Source: Ambrosia x helenae
Lineage: Eukaryota; Streptophyta; Magnoliopsida; Asterales; Asteraceae
Assembly: GCA_030844895.1 (NCBI GenBank)
Contig: CM061231.1
Span: forward strand, 85,966,706 to 86,030,705
DNA length: 64,000 nt
Reading direction: 5' to 3'
This document shows positions 1 to 11,354 of the stretch, in pieces. Made by a program: the position numbers and the translations under genes. The notes beneath the pieces were generated by a model that was not told the origin of the DNA, ran no database searches, and saw only the letters and a list, made by a program, of their open reading frames with translations. How positions within the stretch are numbered: position 1 is the first letter of the stretch; every line of letters begins with the position of its first letter.

Positions 1-992
1 AGATGATTGGGGAGTCACAGTTTGAGAATATGAAGGCTGGGTTTAAGGGGAAGATATTGCGGCCATGCATCCCGAGAGCGTAAGGGTTAGGATGATTTCG
101 AAGGATATCATTGAGGCGTTGCAGCGAGGGTTGAAGAAGGAGACGGTTTGGACGGATTTGAGTTATGGTGAGGAGAGTGGAGTGGCGTCGGAGAGGAAAG
201 GGAAGGAGGCGGTGATGGCGATGACGGAGGAGGCGGGTGGGGGGGATAAGTGGATGGGGAAGGATGAGGTATTGAATGATGTGTGGGTGGATGAGAGTAG
301 GAAGAAAGGGAGGGGGAAGGATAAGGCGGTGAAGTCGGCTACGGGGCATTTGGAAGGGTTGAAGTGGGAGATTCTGGTGGTGAATGATCGTGTTGTGAAT
401 GCGTTTTGTTTGCCTGGTGGGAAGATTGTTGTCTTTATGGGGTTGTTGGAGCATTTTAGAACGGATGAGGAGATTGCTACCATTATTGGTCATGAGGTAT
501 GGCGTGTGTTTCGTTTGTTTAGATTTTAGAAGTTGGTATGAATGATATTTGTTTGCATGTGTATGTACAACGTGTGATGAAGTTTAAATGGCCTTCACTA
601 TCTGTATAGTTAGAGCGTGTATGCTATAGTTCCTATAATGTAGGATCTCATAATGAGTTACAGAGAAGTGATTAGGTAGTTAGTCTTCTATATGGAACAA
701 TTTTGCTCCTCCATAAGGATATATAAACAACCAAGGTTGCAGAAGGCGGCCTAGGCGCTAGGCGGAACAAAAAATTGGAATTTGACCCTAGGCGATGAAT
801 TAGGCGAAATGGGGATTAGGCGGAGTCTGGGCGGTCCTAGGCGGGCCTAGGCGGTGGTATTTTTTATATTATATTTTTTATTAAATTTCTAAGCATTTCT
901 AAGTATTTCTTAGTATTATGTGTATATATCTAAGTATTATGTGTATATATCTTAACATATTTTCAAAAAACACCTAAATTTGTGTGTGTGTA

Positions 993-1024
<32 letters not shown>

Positions 1025-3304
1025 ATACGTATAAACGCCTAGCGACTTCTGCAACCTTGTAAACAACAATTTGACGATTGTTCATAGTATGGATCAAGTG
1101 GTCTTAACGTTTGCTTTTGTATTTCATGGAGTCATTATGATCATTGTAAGGAAAAAAGCATGTGAGCTTATATTGGGGGTGTTTGTGTATTTTTAAGTCA
1201 CATTTTATGAAGAATTCTAAGGTGCTTAAAGTTAGGGTGGGTGAGATGATTTTACATATATCTTGATGATCAGTTTTCACAGATAAACTTCTTACATGGT
1301 TTTCCATTTAAACATATAAATGATCAGATGGTTAAAATAATAATAAGTTTTTTTCCAAAGACTATAAAGGTGTGCATGGCAACTTAAAGTGGTGATATTT
1401 TGATAAAAATACATATCCAAACACCTTCTTTATTTACTGGTTATATGATCATTTGCTCCGATTTAGTATCAGCATTTATTGTTAAGATTAAAAAATGATT
1501 TGATTGGTACAAAAGCAATAACGAGGTGGAAAATAGTGGTATCATGATTATTAGATAACTGTTTGTACAAGGTTTCTGCTGTTTTATCTATCTGATCCAA
1601 GAAAAAGGAGGCATTTCTTTTGTCCCATTAAAATTGAAACACTATTCTTCTTTAATCGTTTCACAAGAATATTAACATTTCTTTTCTTGATAAGTTCATA
1701 ATATGCAGCTACTTACTTGCTCATTGTCATTACAAATATTTTGATGGTTTTGACCTTTGTCATCTATAAATGGTACTCAAGGCATTTGGTTGATAGGTAA
1801 TGGTGGAAATATTGACACGCTTACTTATGAGGCGGTCAATTTTAGTCATGTTTTATTTCAAACCTGTTTAACAAGTCAATTAAAAAAGTTAATTGAGCCG
1901 GTCAAATAGGTGAAAGTTACCGAAAATCTACTTAAGTGCATAAAACCTCTTACACATTTTTGTTTTAAAGATTAGATCGTTATAGCTGCTCTGATGTCTT
2001 AGTAAGCATATTTAATTCAATGAGCAAATTATTACTTATAAAATAATGGGCAAAGAAAAAAAAACGCTTGTGGGCCATCCTAACCTGATCCAGCCATTTC
2101 GACCCGTACTATAATTGACTTTTAAAAATGGCATGTTTCAACCCAAACCCGTTTTAATCCAACCTGTCCAATCCACCTATCTGCCACCTCTATATAGAGG
2201 TTATGTGTATCGATATGTTGGCTAAACTTGAATATGGTTGTAGGTGGCACATGCTGTGGCAAGACATGCAGCTGAGCAGATTACAAAGAACCTCTGGTTT
2301 ACCATTGGGCAGCTAATTTTGTATCAATTTGTTATGCCAGATCTTGTCAACACAATGTCAAATCTTCTGCTTAAGCTTCCTTTCTCCCGAAGGTATGCTA
2401 TAATCTTTTGAGGTGCTATTTATTTGAAAACATTTTCTTAATGGATGCCAGTTGTTAACTTATAAATGATTTTCATCGATGAACATATTCATATATATTG
2501 AAAGGATAAATTGATGTTTTTTATGAGCAAAGTTATGTTGCAAAGATATTGTTTGTATTTTATCTGAATGGTCAACATAGTTGCAAAAATGTAATATGAA
2601 CACCATATATCCGGGAATGAGCTTGATGTTGCAGGTAGCAATGCCAAATCAAGTGTTTCATTTTGTACTTTTAGAACAAGTATTTTGGTTATCTAGGAAT
2701 GAGGATGACGTGGCAGGTAGCAATGCCTATACTAAGGACAACATTTTGAATAATTTCCTTGACACATGGTTTTAAACAACTTGCAAAAGTGTAGAAAGGC
2801 GTAAAATAAAAACAAAGACTTTCCACTGTGTGCTCGGATTCTTTTGTAATTTGTAACTATATATCCACTGTGTGCTTGGGCTGTTTTCCATTGGTACAAA
2901 ATTTTGTTGGAAAATTGTGGATTAGCATTACAAATCATCATACCACTGTGCTCAAATTATTTTAAGAAAATTTGGATAAATTTACATGAAACCTTCATAC
3001 ATATAAGGTGATTAGTCTTGTTTACGTGATGCAAAAGGGTGTTATGTGTAGGATGGAGATTGAAGCCGATTACATAGGGCTGCTGTTGATGGCGTCAGCT
3101 GGGTACGATCCACGGGTCGCTCCAAAGGTATTTGAGAAGTTGGGTCAAGTATCCGGTGACTCTGCTTTGCGAGACTACCTTTCTACCCATCCATCTGGAA
3201 AGAGAAGAAGTAAATTGCTATCAGAAGCTAGTGTGATGCAAGAAGCCATATCTATATACAGAGAGGCCATAGCAGGACGAGAGGTTGATGGTTTTTTCCT
3301 TTAA
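1..3304 (+). CDS. OMA1: OMA1-like mitochondrial M48 zinc metallopeptidase, 3' part (three exons)
   Basis: By family this is a zinc metalloendopeptidase of the inner mitochondrial membrane that takes part in membrane-protein quality control. The exons I see are 1-496, 2244-2392 and 3052-3304 with GT-AG introns; the 5' end lies outside the window. The zinc motif is split by intron 1: exon 1 ends in ..IIGHE and exon 2 opens VAHAVARH, giving HEVAH. The third ligand region is MEIEADYIG at the start of exon 3, followed by the GYDPRVAP and STHPSGKRR blocks usual in plant OMA1. The protein ends GFFL and stop at 3302-3304. Odd: residues matching the family (ESQFENMKAGFKGKIL) read in frame 3 up to base 59, whereas HPESVRVR reads in frame 2 from base 65, so one base is missing around 59-64. 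This is either a sequence error or an inactivating frameshift. The family is clear; function of this copy is uncertain. Confidence 0.85.
732..1059. mobile_element. hAT-type MITE inside OMA1 intron 1
   Basis: A 328-bp non-coding element with perfect 14-bp terminal inverted repeats: CAAGGTTGCAGAAG at 732-745 and its complement at 1046-1059. It is flanked by an 8-bp direct duplication TAAACAAC (724-731 and 1060-1067). An 8-bp duplication is typical of hAT transposons. The subterminal region is rich in GGCGG/CTAGGCG motifs, and a TG/TA dinucleotide run sits at about 983-1022. It has no coding capacity, so it is non-autonomous. Confidence 0.9.
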
Positions 3305-4310
3305 CCATCAACCGTGTTTGTATAATATGCTTTACTGATGCACTTACTTGTTCAAATGAAGTTTGAAGATGGATGGTTTTCCACATACATAAGTAGTTGG
3401 AAATTACGTATATATCCAAAACATTGTTTTTTAAAGCGTGTGGACGTATAAAAGTGTGATTTCCAACTTTTGTAGGAACATCTGAAATTGCGTCTTCAGT
3501 TTTTTTTTTTTTTTTTTCGGTAAATTGAAAATGGATGGGTCGCTGCAACAAGGTCTAAAAGCACGTGACACCTAGATGAAATTGTATTTTAGGTGTCTTT
3601 TTTTTCGATATACAATGATACTATTGTCTTTTATCTCAAACTATGATTACTCCGGAAAGGTTTCGTGGTTGAAAATTTTAATATGACTTAATAATAAAAA
3701 AAGAAAACTCAAATCACGGATTGTCATCACAACTATAACATCAATTATCTATAATCAGAACAAAGAAATATAAACCATTTCGACTATTACCATATCCTCT
3801 AACCGCCTAAAATGCTACCATCTCAATTATATTGGTCCCCTATGAATTTGGCCCCTATATTAGCCGCTAATAATTACAATAAAATACCACTACATAAACT
3901 AAAGTAAGGACATAAACTTAAATCTAAAACAGAACTTAAATCACCAATTGTCATCAGAACTATAACACCAATTATCTACAATCTGAACAAAGAAATATAA
4001 ACAAATTTGACTATTACCATAATGCATAACTGCCTAATACGATACCAATCACACATTTTGTATCTCTTTTATCACCAAAGCTAAACTTATGGACCACCAC
4101 TTCTCTTTTTTGTATCTCTTCAATCCCTCACACTCAATCAGTGCATGTACGTCCATAGTATTATAATTAGTAATAACTCATATTCCCTAACCTAAAACCT
4201 AATAACTAATCAGATAAACAATCACTTAAGTAAGCTGCAACTATTCAAAAACTGATCACATCTCTCTAATCTCTCATATTCTAATGACTCCTATATTAAT
4301 TAGCGCACAC

Positions 4311-4311
<1 letters not shown>
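3305..4311. repeat. Gene-free spacer with an imperfect ~110-bp direct duplication
   Basis: No gene seen. Two similar stretches lie at about 3706-3812 and 3940-4048; both contain the phrase AGAACAAAGAAATATAAAC near their centre and continue with GACTATTACCATA. They differ by scattered substitutions, so the duplication is not recent. The rest is AT-rich 3' flank of the OMA1-like gene. Confidence 0.6.

Positions 4312-4377
<66 letters not shown>
4312..4377. repeat. (AAT)n microsatellite
   Basis: About 22 uninterrupted AAT units, directly abutting the TGTAACACCCC sequence that may begin an LTR. Confidence 0.95.
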
Positions 4378-4379
<2 letters not shown>

Positions 4380-4769
4380 TAACACCCCAACCGATGGCGG
4401 AATCATCGAGGTGTCACGTAGTGACGATTGTTCAAAAGCTCATGGTACTAAAATGTAAATATTTGAATATTAAATATTGTTTTACAACATGTGAAAATAA
4501 ATACACAACAAAAATTGAGATAGTTGATTTATTTAGTCTAAGTCCAAAGTCCTATGTGAAGCGTCAAGCAGCTTATCCTGAAACATGCACGAAAATAAAT
4601 TTTGTCAACATATGATGTTGGTGAGTACTACCTAGCTTTGTACATATAGTATAAGTTTTGAAAAGTGGTACAATTCATGTGTCTAGCATCACCAAGGCAT
4701 TATGTAAACACGCAAGTAACCAAACAAGACAAAGATCAAATGTAAAGTTGATAAGATGAAATTGATAAT

Positions 4770-4890
4770 GAGCACCCTAACACGTGTCAAGTCTAAAAGA
4801 GCACCATAACATAAGTTATGTCTAAATGAGCACCGTAACATAAGTTACGTCTATATGTAAAGAGCACCATAACATAAGTTATGTCTAGAT
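4770..4890. repeat. Short tandem repeat, unit about 35-40 bp
   Basis: Four imperfect copies of a unit containing GAGCACC, TAACATAAGTTA and TGTCTA. The inner TAACATAAGTTA varies to TAACATAAGTTACG in one copy. Confidence 0.8.
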
Positions 4891-5884
4891 GTATGATTTT
4901 GTATGTAAGCTACGTTCATGTTCAAACATAAGCACAAAGATAAACAAGACACGTATATGAATTGTAAATGAATAAAAATGTATGTGTAAATGAATGTGCA
5001 AGTTTTGTATACTTGTGCATGAATCACCCTAAAAGTGTAAAAACGAAAAAGGGGATAAGTAATACTCACCTTAGCAAGGTGGTAAGTCTTGTGGAATTGA
5101 ATAAATGTAATCCAACGTTACCAAGTATCACCCTATGTATAAGGTAACAAATAAGTCTAAGTCTATCTAGTCTATAAGTATTTTCTAGGGTTTCGAATTG
5201 GGGATAAGTATTCGTTTGATTAATAAATTAAACGTTTAATAAATAAGAGAAATTTGATAAATAAATAAACAAAAGTCTTTTTGTAAATTTTTAAATCAAA
5301 GATGGTCACAATATAAAGTTTTACGTGTGAAAATAATTTTTACAAAATTATTTTCTTATAAATAGAATATTAAATCTATTTATTTCAAATTGTCAAAATA
5401 TAACTTTAATATTTAAAAATATTAAAATTAAAGAATTTTTATATTAAAAATTGTATTTCTATTCTAAATGGATAGATAATTTATATAAAATTTTGGTGCA
5501 AAAATATTGAAAAATGAATTTATTATGATTTATTTATGATTAAAACTAACAAAAATTGATTAAAAATATTAAATAAATGATTTTTCAGAAATAAAAATTA
5601 TTTCAGAAAAGTTTAATGTTATATAAACTCAGAATAATTTTTGTGGGAATTTATATAATCGTTTTGATATTTTTATAGAATTTTATAATTATAATACAAT
5701 AAACTTGTAATATTTATTTTATATAATTAATAAAAGATTTTTGAAAATCTAAAAATTGGATAATGATCTTTAACATAAGAGTAACTAAAGATAATTTTTG
5801 TAGAATTTAATAAGCACTTTTAGTATTTTAAAATCATTTTAAAAGATTAAGAGGTTAAATATATAAATGAAAAGGGGAAAAAAA

Positions 5885-5965
5885 ATGTTTTGACACTTGT
5901 GGGATTCGAACCTGGCCTCATGGCCGTTTCAATGCCTTTAGCCAAACACCCCAACCAACTGGTCT
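5885..5965 (-). repeat. tRNA-derived (SINE-like) remnant
   Basis: Read on the minus strand it holds a box-B-like GGTTCGAATCC and, about 50 bases upstream, a box-A-like CCAGTTGGTTGGGG. No A-rich tail or target duplication was found. It could be a SINE remnant or a tRNA-like part of the surrounding LTR-like block. It is not a functional tRNA gene because the arms do not fold into a cloverleaf. Confidence 0.4.
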
Positions 5966-6846
5966 GTACCTCAGATTTGTAAATGTTATAGTTTTGAAAA
6001 TATTTATCACATGCGTGAATTGATCATCTTCCCCAAATTAAGCCATGGAAACCCTAGCCTATCGATTGCACATAAAAACGACCACGATTGTGAAATTAAT
6101 CATGGGGCTTTTGTTTAGTACTCAGAATCGACCAAGAAGGGGCATTTAAACGTTACCTATTGGTGTCCTAAGAGAGTGCAACCGTACCACGAGTAGGCGA
6201 ATAAAATCAATCCGAATGCAGGTCACGCAAGGATTGAATGAGGGATTTAAGTTGGGGGTTGTTTAAATCGGAACCTGATGTGGGTTTTTGTTATATCAAT
6301 TGCACTAGAAACGATCGTATATATAGATTTAGAAAACAAGTTTAAGGTAAGCTTGTATCATGTCAAAATTGATAAATTGGTCAATGATTTACCATAATTA
6401 GCGTGTATACTAGGTTTGGAATGTGCAGAAATGTTGAACAATCATAAAGAATATTAAATTGTTTCCATTTCAGCTTCAATCAAGTGGTCAAAGAAGTTGA
6501 CCGAGTCAACCTTCTTGTCTGCGTAAAAAAGGAAACAGCAAGAAGAAGAAGGAATCAGACGCGAAACAGGGGTTAAATGATTATTGTTTCTAGTTTCAAA
6601 TACAAAAGGTGTCATGGACCAGTGGTTTGTGCGCGTGTGTTGTGCTGGGCCGGCTCCGGTTCGAGCCACGGCAGCAGCAGAAATGTTCTTTTATTTTTTT
6701 TTTTATAGTGAGGAGGGGAGAGGAGATGGGCCGGATATATGGGCCACTGATGTTGGGCTCCGAAAATCCACAAAGGAAGGGTTTGGGCTTTGTTGGGTTT
6801 CAAGGGGTGGGTTATGGTTTGGTTATGGTTTAGTGATTTAGTTTTT

Positions 6847-6854
6847 AGTGTTTG

Positions 6855-6899
<45 letters not shown>

Positions 6900-6939
6900 A
6901 TTATATACAAAAATAAAAAGAAAAGTGACGGATGTCACA

Positions 6940-7002
<63 letters not shown>

Positions 7003-7013
7003 TCAAACACTAT
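6847..7013. repeat. Near-perfect hairpin with (ATT)n and (AAT)n arms
   Basis: AGTGTTTGA plus an (ATT)n run on the left mirrors an (AAT)n run plus TCAAACACT on the right. The centre holds the small palindrome GTGACGGATGTCAC. The whole ~165 bp can fold into one hairpin. Translations through it (poly-Leu, poly-Asn) are artefacts. Confidence 0.8.
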
Positions 7014-7189
7014 CGTATGAGCATGATTGGAGATATGAAGAGATTGAAAGGGGTGAAACTATTGTTCGTTGACGGAAGAAGAATCGGAGAAGGAGAAAGG
7101 TACCTAGCGTAATCTTAATACATAATAATACATGTTCCAGAAAGAAAGAAAAAAACAAAATAATACAAATTCAGCTAACTCAAAATACT

Positions 7190-7191
<2 letters not shown>

Positions 7192-7250
<59 letters not shown>
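7192..7250. repeat. (AAT)n microsatellite at left edge of a TIR element
   Basis: An uninterrupted AAT run that ends exactly at the terminal inverted repeat starting at 7251. Confidence 0.9.
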
Positions 7251-7251
<1 letters not shown>

Positions 7252-8207
7252 GAGTTAATTGCCAAAATAGCCCCTGAGGTTTGACCCAAATTGCTTGTTT
7301 GGTCACAAAATTAATTTTTTTTGCCAAAATTACCCCTCACAGATCGAAAATTGCTAAAATGGTCCATATTTAACTGAGTATTGAAAGTCAGTTAAGTCTC
7401 AGGGGCAATTTCGTCCTTTATGTCCCCAGGGGCCAAAATGTCAATTAATGGAAAGTTATAAAAAAATAAAATTCAAAAACGTTTTTTCGAACACGTTTTT
7501 TTTTCGAACACGTTTTTTTTCGAACACGTGGTTTTTTCGAACACGTTTTTTTTTCAAACTCGTTTTTTTTCGAACACGTGGAACATTTACCACCACAGTA
7601 TAGGATACACTGTGATCCTCTTAAGCATCATCAATGTGTTTAAAGGGTTCGATATTTTGGACCCTGAGAAAAAATAGAAGAAGGCCTACATTGGGTTACT
7701 TATCTTTTTAGCGGGTAATACGGTTATATCCATTTTGATTTATTTTAATAAAAATACATTAAAGAGTGACTATATTGCCATTTTTCCGACGAGACCAGTT
7801 TAACATGCCATATTTTCGAAACGTGTTAAAAAAAACCACATGTTCGAAAAAACCACTTGTTCGAAAAAAAACGTGTTTGAAAAAAACGAGTTAAAAAAAA
7901 AGTTTTCGAAAAAAAACGTGTTCGAAAAAAAAAGAGTTCGAAAAAAAAAACGTGTTCGAAAAAACGTTTTTGAATTTTATTTTTTTATAACTTTCCATTA
8001 ATTATCATTTTGGCCTCTGAGGACATAAATGACGAAATTGCCCTTGAGACTTAACTAACTTTCAATACTCAGTTAAAAACTCAGTTAAATATGGACCATT
8101 TTGGCAATTTATGATCTGTGAAGGGTGATTTTGGCAAAAAAAAATCAATTTTGTGACCAAACAAGCAATTTGGGCCAAACCTCAAGGGCCATTTTGACAA
8201 TTAACTC

Positions 8208-8208
<1 letters not shown>
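7251..8208. mobile_element. Non-autonomous element with ~330-400-bp terminal inverted repeats (MULE-like)
   Basis: The left arm begins AGAGTTAATTGCCAAAAT at 7251 and its mirror ends at 8208 as AATTAACTCT. The arms match imperfectly over several hundred bases, including the stretches around CCTGAGG, TTGGCAAAA and the A-rich CGAACACGTTTTTT tandem motif. The unique core is about 7580-7790. It sits inside an AAT array on both sides, so a target duplication cannot be told from the microsatellite. Long arms and the lack of an ORF suggest a Mutator-like MITE; this class assignment is inference. Confidence 0.75.
7480..7585. repeat. Tandem CGAACACG(T)n motif
   Basis: A short A/T-run motif TTTTTTTCGAACACG is repeated about five times here and is mirrored at about 7815-7965 (CGTGTTCGAAAAAA). 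It forms the inner parts of the two inverted arms. Confidence 0.8.

Positions 8209-8286
<78 letters not shown>
8209..8286. repeat. (AAT)n microsatellite
   Basis: About 26 AAT units immediately right of the inverted-repeat element that ends at 8208. Confidence 0.95.
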
Positions 8287-8288
<2 letters not shown>

Positions 8289-8305
8289 TCAATTGGTTAA
8301 TGAAT

Positions 8306-8560
8306 TTTTTTTTTGATCGGCGAACAACTGTGTGACAACCACCCTTGCGGGGCGCCGTGCCTAAGAATCGACTACTCGACCTCCAGCAGCCCCCGCCTTC
8401 TCCCGATGCGCGGAAACCCGAGCCCCACCTGCCCGAAGGCACGACAGTGTTATAGAACTCGGTAAAACATCGCCGCCCGTCAGATTCGAACCGGCGCCAC
8501 CCGTATTCGATCTTCACCCGGATACCAAACCATAAATTGAGGAGGTAATAGACCGGTCAA
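8306..8560 (-). mobile_element. SINE copy, minus strand
   Basis: This is the reverse-complement copy of the sequence at about 14370-14591, about 225 bp with high similarity. On the minus strand it runs from about 8560 to a T-rich run on the plus strand at 8306-8315, which is the A-tail. A box-B-like GGTTCGAATCTGACGG lies at about 8484-8500. Its 5' head differs from the other copy and I found no clear target duplication. Confidence 0.75.
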
Positions 8561-9073
8561 AGACCTCGTTGACCAAACTAATAAACTCATTACAAAACAC
8601 TGGAATAGCAGCGACATTCATCCATATTAATTTTTTTATTTGAACAACAAAAAAAAACTCTCTCTCTCTCTCTCTATAAACCCCATCAAGAGACTTGAAA
8701 ATACACGCACCAATCGAAACGAAAAAACAAACTGATTACAACATGTTCGAAACAGAGAAATCAGTCCATTTATCCTAGTCAATACGAGGCAGCTTCTATC
8801 TATTCGCAATCCACAAAAACGACTCCTCCTTTATCGCTTCTACATTCATCCATATTAATACTAAAAAAACCACTGAATAATAATAATAATGGTGGTGGTG
8901 GTGTATTTATAGATTATAGATTTATTTAGCACCCAATCTAGGCTTGGTATAATCAAAATCTTCTTTTTATATATATATTTTTTTCATACGGTGAATCAGA
9001 ATCTTGTGATACCAGTTATTTTACTTTTGATTTAATTGAAAAGCGAAATAAATATCATTTTACAAATATCAAA
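8561..9073. other. Gene-free stretch
   Basis: No coding signal. It contains a (CT)n run at about 8660-8675 and a short AATAATAAT/GGT run at about 8876-8900. Otherwise it is AT-rich and unremarkable. Confidence 0.6.
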
Positions 9074-9084
9074 ATATTATTACA

Positions 9085-10886
9085 AATATCTTTTTACCCA
9101 TAGCGGTATGGGTGTTGGTACTATTGAAGATTTTAATTCGGCTATGTTGGCCAAATGGTGGTAGAGGTATAAAAATGAGCAACCTCAACTTTGGATCGAA
9201 GTTATCAAATCCATTCACACCTCTAATCGTGACAAGCATCTTATTCCGGTTAAAAAACGGTTGTGGGGGTGTGGAAGGATATTGGGAATGTTGAAGGCAA
9301 TCTTCATGGTAAACGTATTGACATCAAGGACAAGCTGAAAGTGAAGGTTGGTAATGGGACGAAGACGAATTTCTGGAAGGACCCTAGGCTCATGGACTCT
9401 TGTTCTATGGCTCTCTATTCCGATTTATATAAAATTGCTGGTAACAAAGAAGTTAAAGTGGGAGAATTTTTTATAAATGCAGGTGTGAACAGGGTTGCGG
9501 ACTGGTGCTGGATTCGTGAGCCAGCTGGTATGGCTGAACTGTCTCAGCTTGCTGATTTAGCTAATAAGATCAGCAAAGTTTTTCTTAATGGGTCGGAAGA
9601 TGCTTAGGCTTGGACGGGGAGTGTGGACCAACTTTTTTCGGTCAAAGAAGTTAGGATGGATCTCGCGGTTGCTGGCTTTTATGGGCAGCCACAAACTAAT
9701 TTTTTTTGGAACTCATGGACGCCTCTAAAAGCTAGTTATCTTATGTGGAGGGCGATTGAAGGTAAAATAGCAACGAAGATGGAACTTGCTGCGCGTGGAG
9801 TGGTCCTGCCAGATCTTTACTGTTCTAGATGTGGTATCGAGCTGGAAAATGTTAATCATGCTTTGTTGAAGTGTCTTTGGGCCACAACAATCTGGTGGAA
9901 TATATTGACTTGGCTTAGAATAAAGTGGCCTCCTAATGTCGATTCTATTTTCGGATTAATTGACTATTTGGAGAAGTCCCTAGGCTCAAAAAGGTGGAGA
10001 AAAATGGTGCACTTGGTTGCGGTTGCTACCACGTGGAGACTTTGGCTTGCTAGGAACATAAAAGTTTTTGATGGAAGCTTTATTTCGGTTCGGACTGTGG
10101 TTAACCAGATTAAAGAAGATTCCTATTTCTGTATTTCTAATTGATGGAAGGGTGCAAGTAGGGTTGTACACGAGCCGAGTCGAGCCGAGCCAGGCTTAGC
10201 TCGAGCTCGAACTTAAACGAGCCAGCTCGGCCCGTTTTCCTGGTCGAGCTGAAAAGCGGAGCTCAAGCTCGGCTCGTAAATGTTCGAGCCGAGCTCGTTA
10301 TTTTTTTTATTATTTTTTTACAAAAATTTATAAAATAAAAAACCAAAAAGATAAAAAAATAAAATTACAAATATACATGTATATTTTTTTAGTTTTCTAA
10401 TATTTTAAATAATGGAAGGCATACTAAAAGTATTATATGTATAATTTGTGTTTTTTTTATTAATTTTCTTATTTTATTGATTAATTAAACTTAAAATGTT
10501 AACATTTCAACATCCTCTCACATATTTTTTAATTTAAACATTTAAAAATAAAATTAATACATATAAATAAATAATTCGAGCCAGCTCGCGAGCTCACGAG
10601 CCGGGACAGGCCTAGCTCGAGCTCGTTTACAATCGAGCCGAGCCGAGCTGGCTCGTTTTTTTTTCGAGCGAGTTACGAGTTGCGAGTTTTTTGTACACCT
10701 CTAGGTCCAAGATAATCTGGGAAGAATGGACCGGCTTTGATGTGGCTAAATATGTTTAATGTTCTTGCTGGTTTTTGGTGTATTTTGTTGTTTTTCTGCT
10801 TCGTTGGGGGCTTTGAGGTGTATGTTCAGTTGCTTGCTGCGCTTTATATATAGCTATAAAGTTGGTTTTTTTGCCTGTAAAAAAAT
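9085..10886 (+). pseudogene. 5'-truncated LINE (non-LTR retrotransposon), C-terminal ORF2 remnant
   Basis: Broken frames read like the end of a plant L1-type LINE polyprotein. At 9110-9180 there is a piece resembling ..LAKWW.RYKNEQPQLW with an in-frame stop. At 9263-9607 lies KVKVGNGTKTNFWKDP. At 9623-10144 lies the zinc-binding RT-associated domain: LKASYLMWRAIEGKIATK, then CSRCGIELENVNHALLKC. Several frameshifts and stops separate them. The last codons (..IIWEEWTGFDVAKYV, stop at 10757-10759) lie beyond a nested hAT element. The insertion is bounded by an 11-bp target duplication ATATTATTACA (9074-9084 and 10887-10897) and ends in a short A-run after TGTAAAAAAA. This is a dead 5'-truncated copy. 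Confidence 0.9.
10159..10703. mobile_element. hAT-type element (GAGCCGAGC family) nested in the LINE
   Basis: A 545-bp element with imperfect terminal repeats (TAGGGTTGTACACGAG on the left; its mirror GTACACCTCTA on the right). It is flanked by near-identical 8-bp duplications GGTGCAAG (10151-10158) and GGTCCAAG (10704-10711). Subterminal regions are packed with GAGCCGAGC/GCTCGAGCTC motifs and the AT-rich core is non-coding. It interrupts the last codons of the LINE reading frame. Confidence 0.85.
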
Positions 10887-11354
10887 ATATTATTACAGCC
10901 AAGCCTATTGGTCTTCTTGGGAGTGGTTTTGAGTTCTTTCGAAGAAGTTGAACTTAATGATTGATAGTTATTTTGATAGTTTGGAAGCATGTTGTTTTGT
11001 TGTTTCTTGTTTTCATTTTTTGTTTTATAATTATTTTGTTTGTGTTGTTGATAACCATCAGCGATGCATGGATATTTTTATATATACACGCAATTTGCAT
11101 ATGAAAATAATAAAAGATAAAATTACACTTTATGTTTTTTGTGTATCACTGAAATTATGAAACGTGTCCTTTATTTAATTTTTTTTGCGTTTTATGTCCA
11201 AAATTTCTTTATTTATTGAATATTGTATCCTTTATAACTAACTGGCTTTAAAATTTCAGTAAACTTTAATACACCCAGGGGTATAATTGTCCATTGATGT
11301 CCCTCATCATCTTCCTTCCTATTATAACAGACCTACACACAATTTTACACCCTA

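Larger units (their letters stand above)
4378..6600. repeat. AT-rich LTR-like block, possible solo LTR
   Basis: The block opens with TGTAACACCCC, a common start for plant Ty3/gypsy LTRs, and has no coding capacity over about 2.2 kb. It is strongly AT-rich from 5200 to 5880. It contains a tandem minisatellite (about 4770-4890) and a tRNA-like segment (about 5885-5965). I could not find the matching 3' terminus or a target duplication, so the limits are approximate and the LTR reading is an inference. Confidence 0.35.

Noticed and set aside
5885..5965. Functional tRNA gene
   Set aside because: Only box A- and box B-like motifs are present; no cloverleaf pairing or anticodon loop could be drawn. 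The same applies to the tRNA-like heads near 12190, 14300, 38166, 38770 and 47200, which are SINE heads.
6612..7010. Minus-strand ORF with poly-Leu and poly-Asn tracts
   Set aside because: It is translation through ATT/AAT microsatellites and a hairpin, with no domain outside the repeats.
8125..8517. Overlapping ORFs with poly-Asn (+) or poly-Ile (-) tails
   Set aside because: Products of the (AAT)n run at 8209-8286 and of the adjacent SINE; the same reading frame recurs at 14383-14586 because both are SINE copies.
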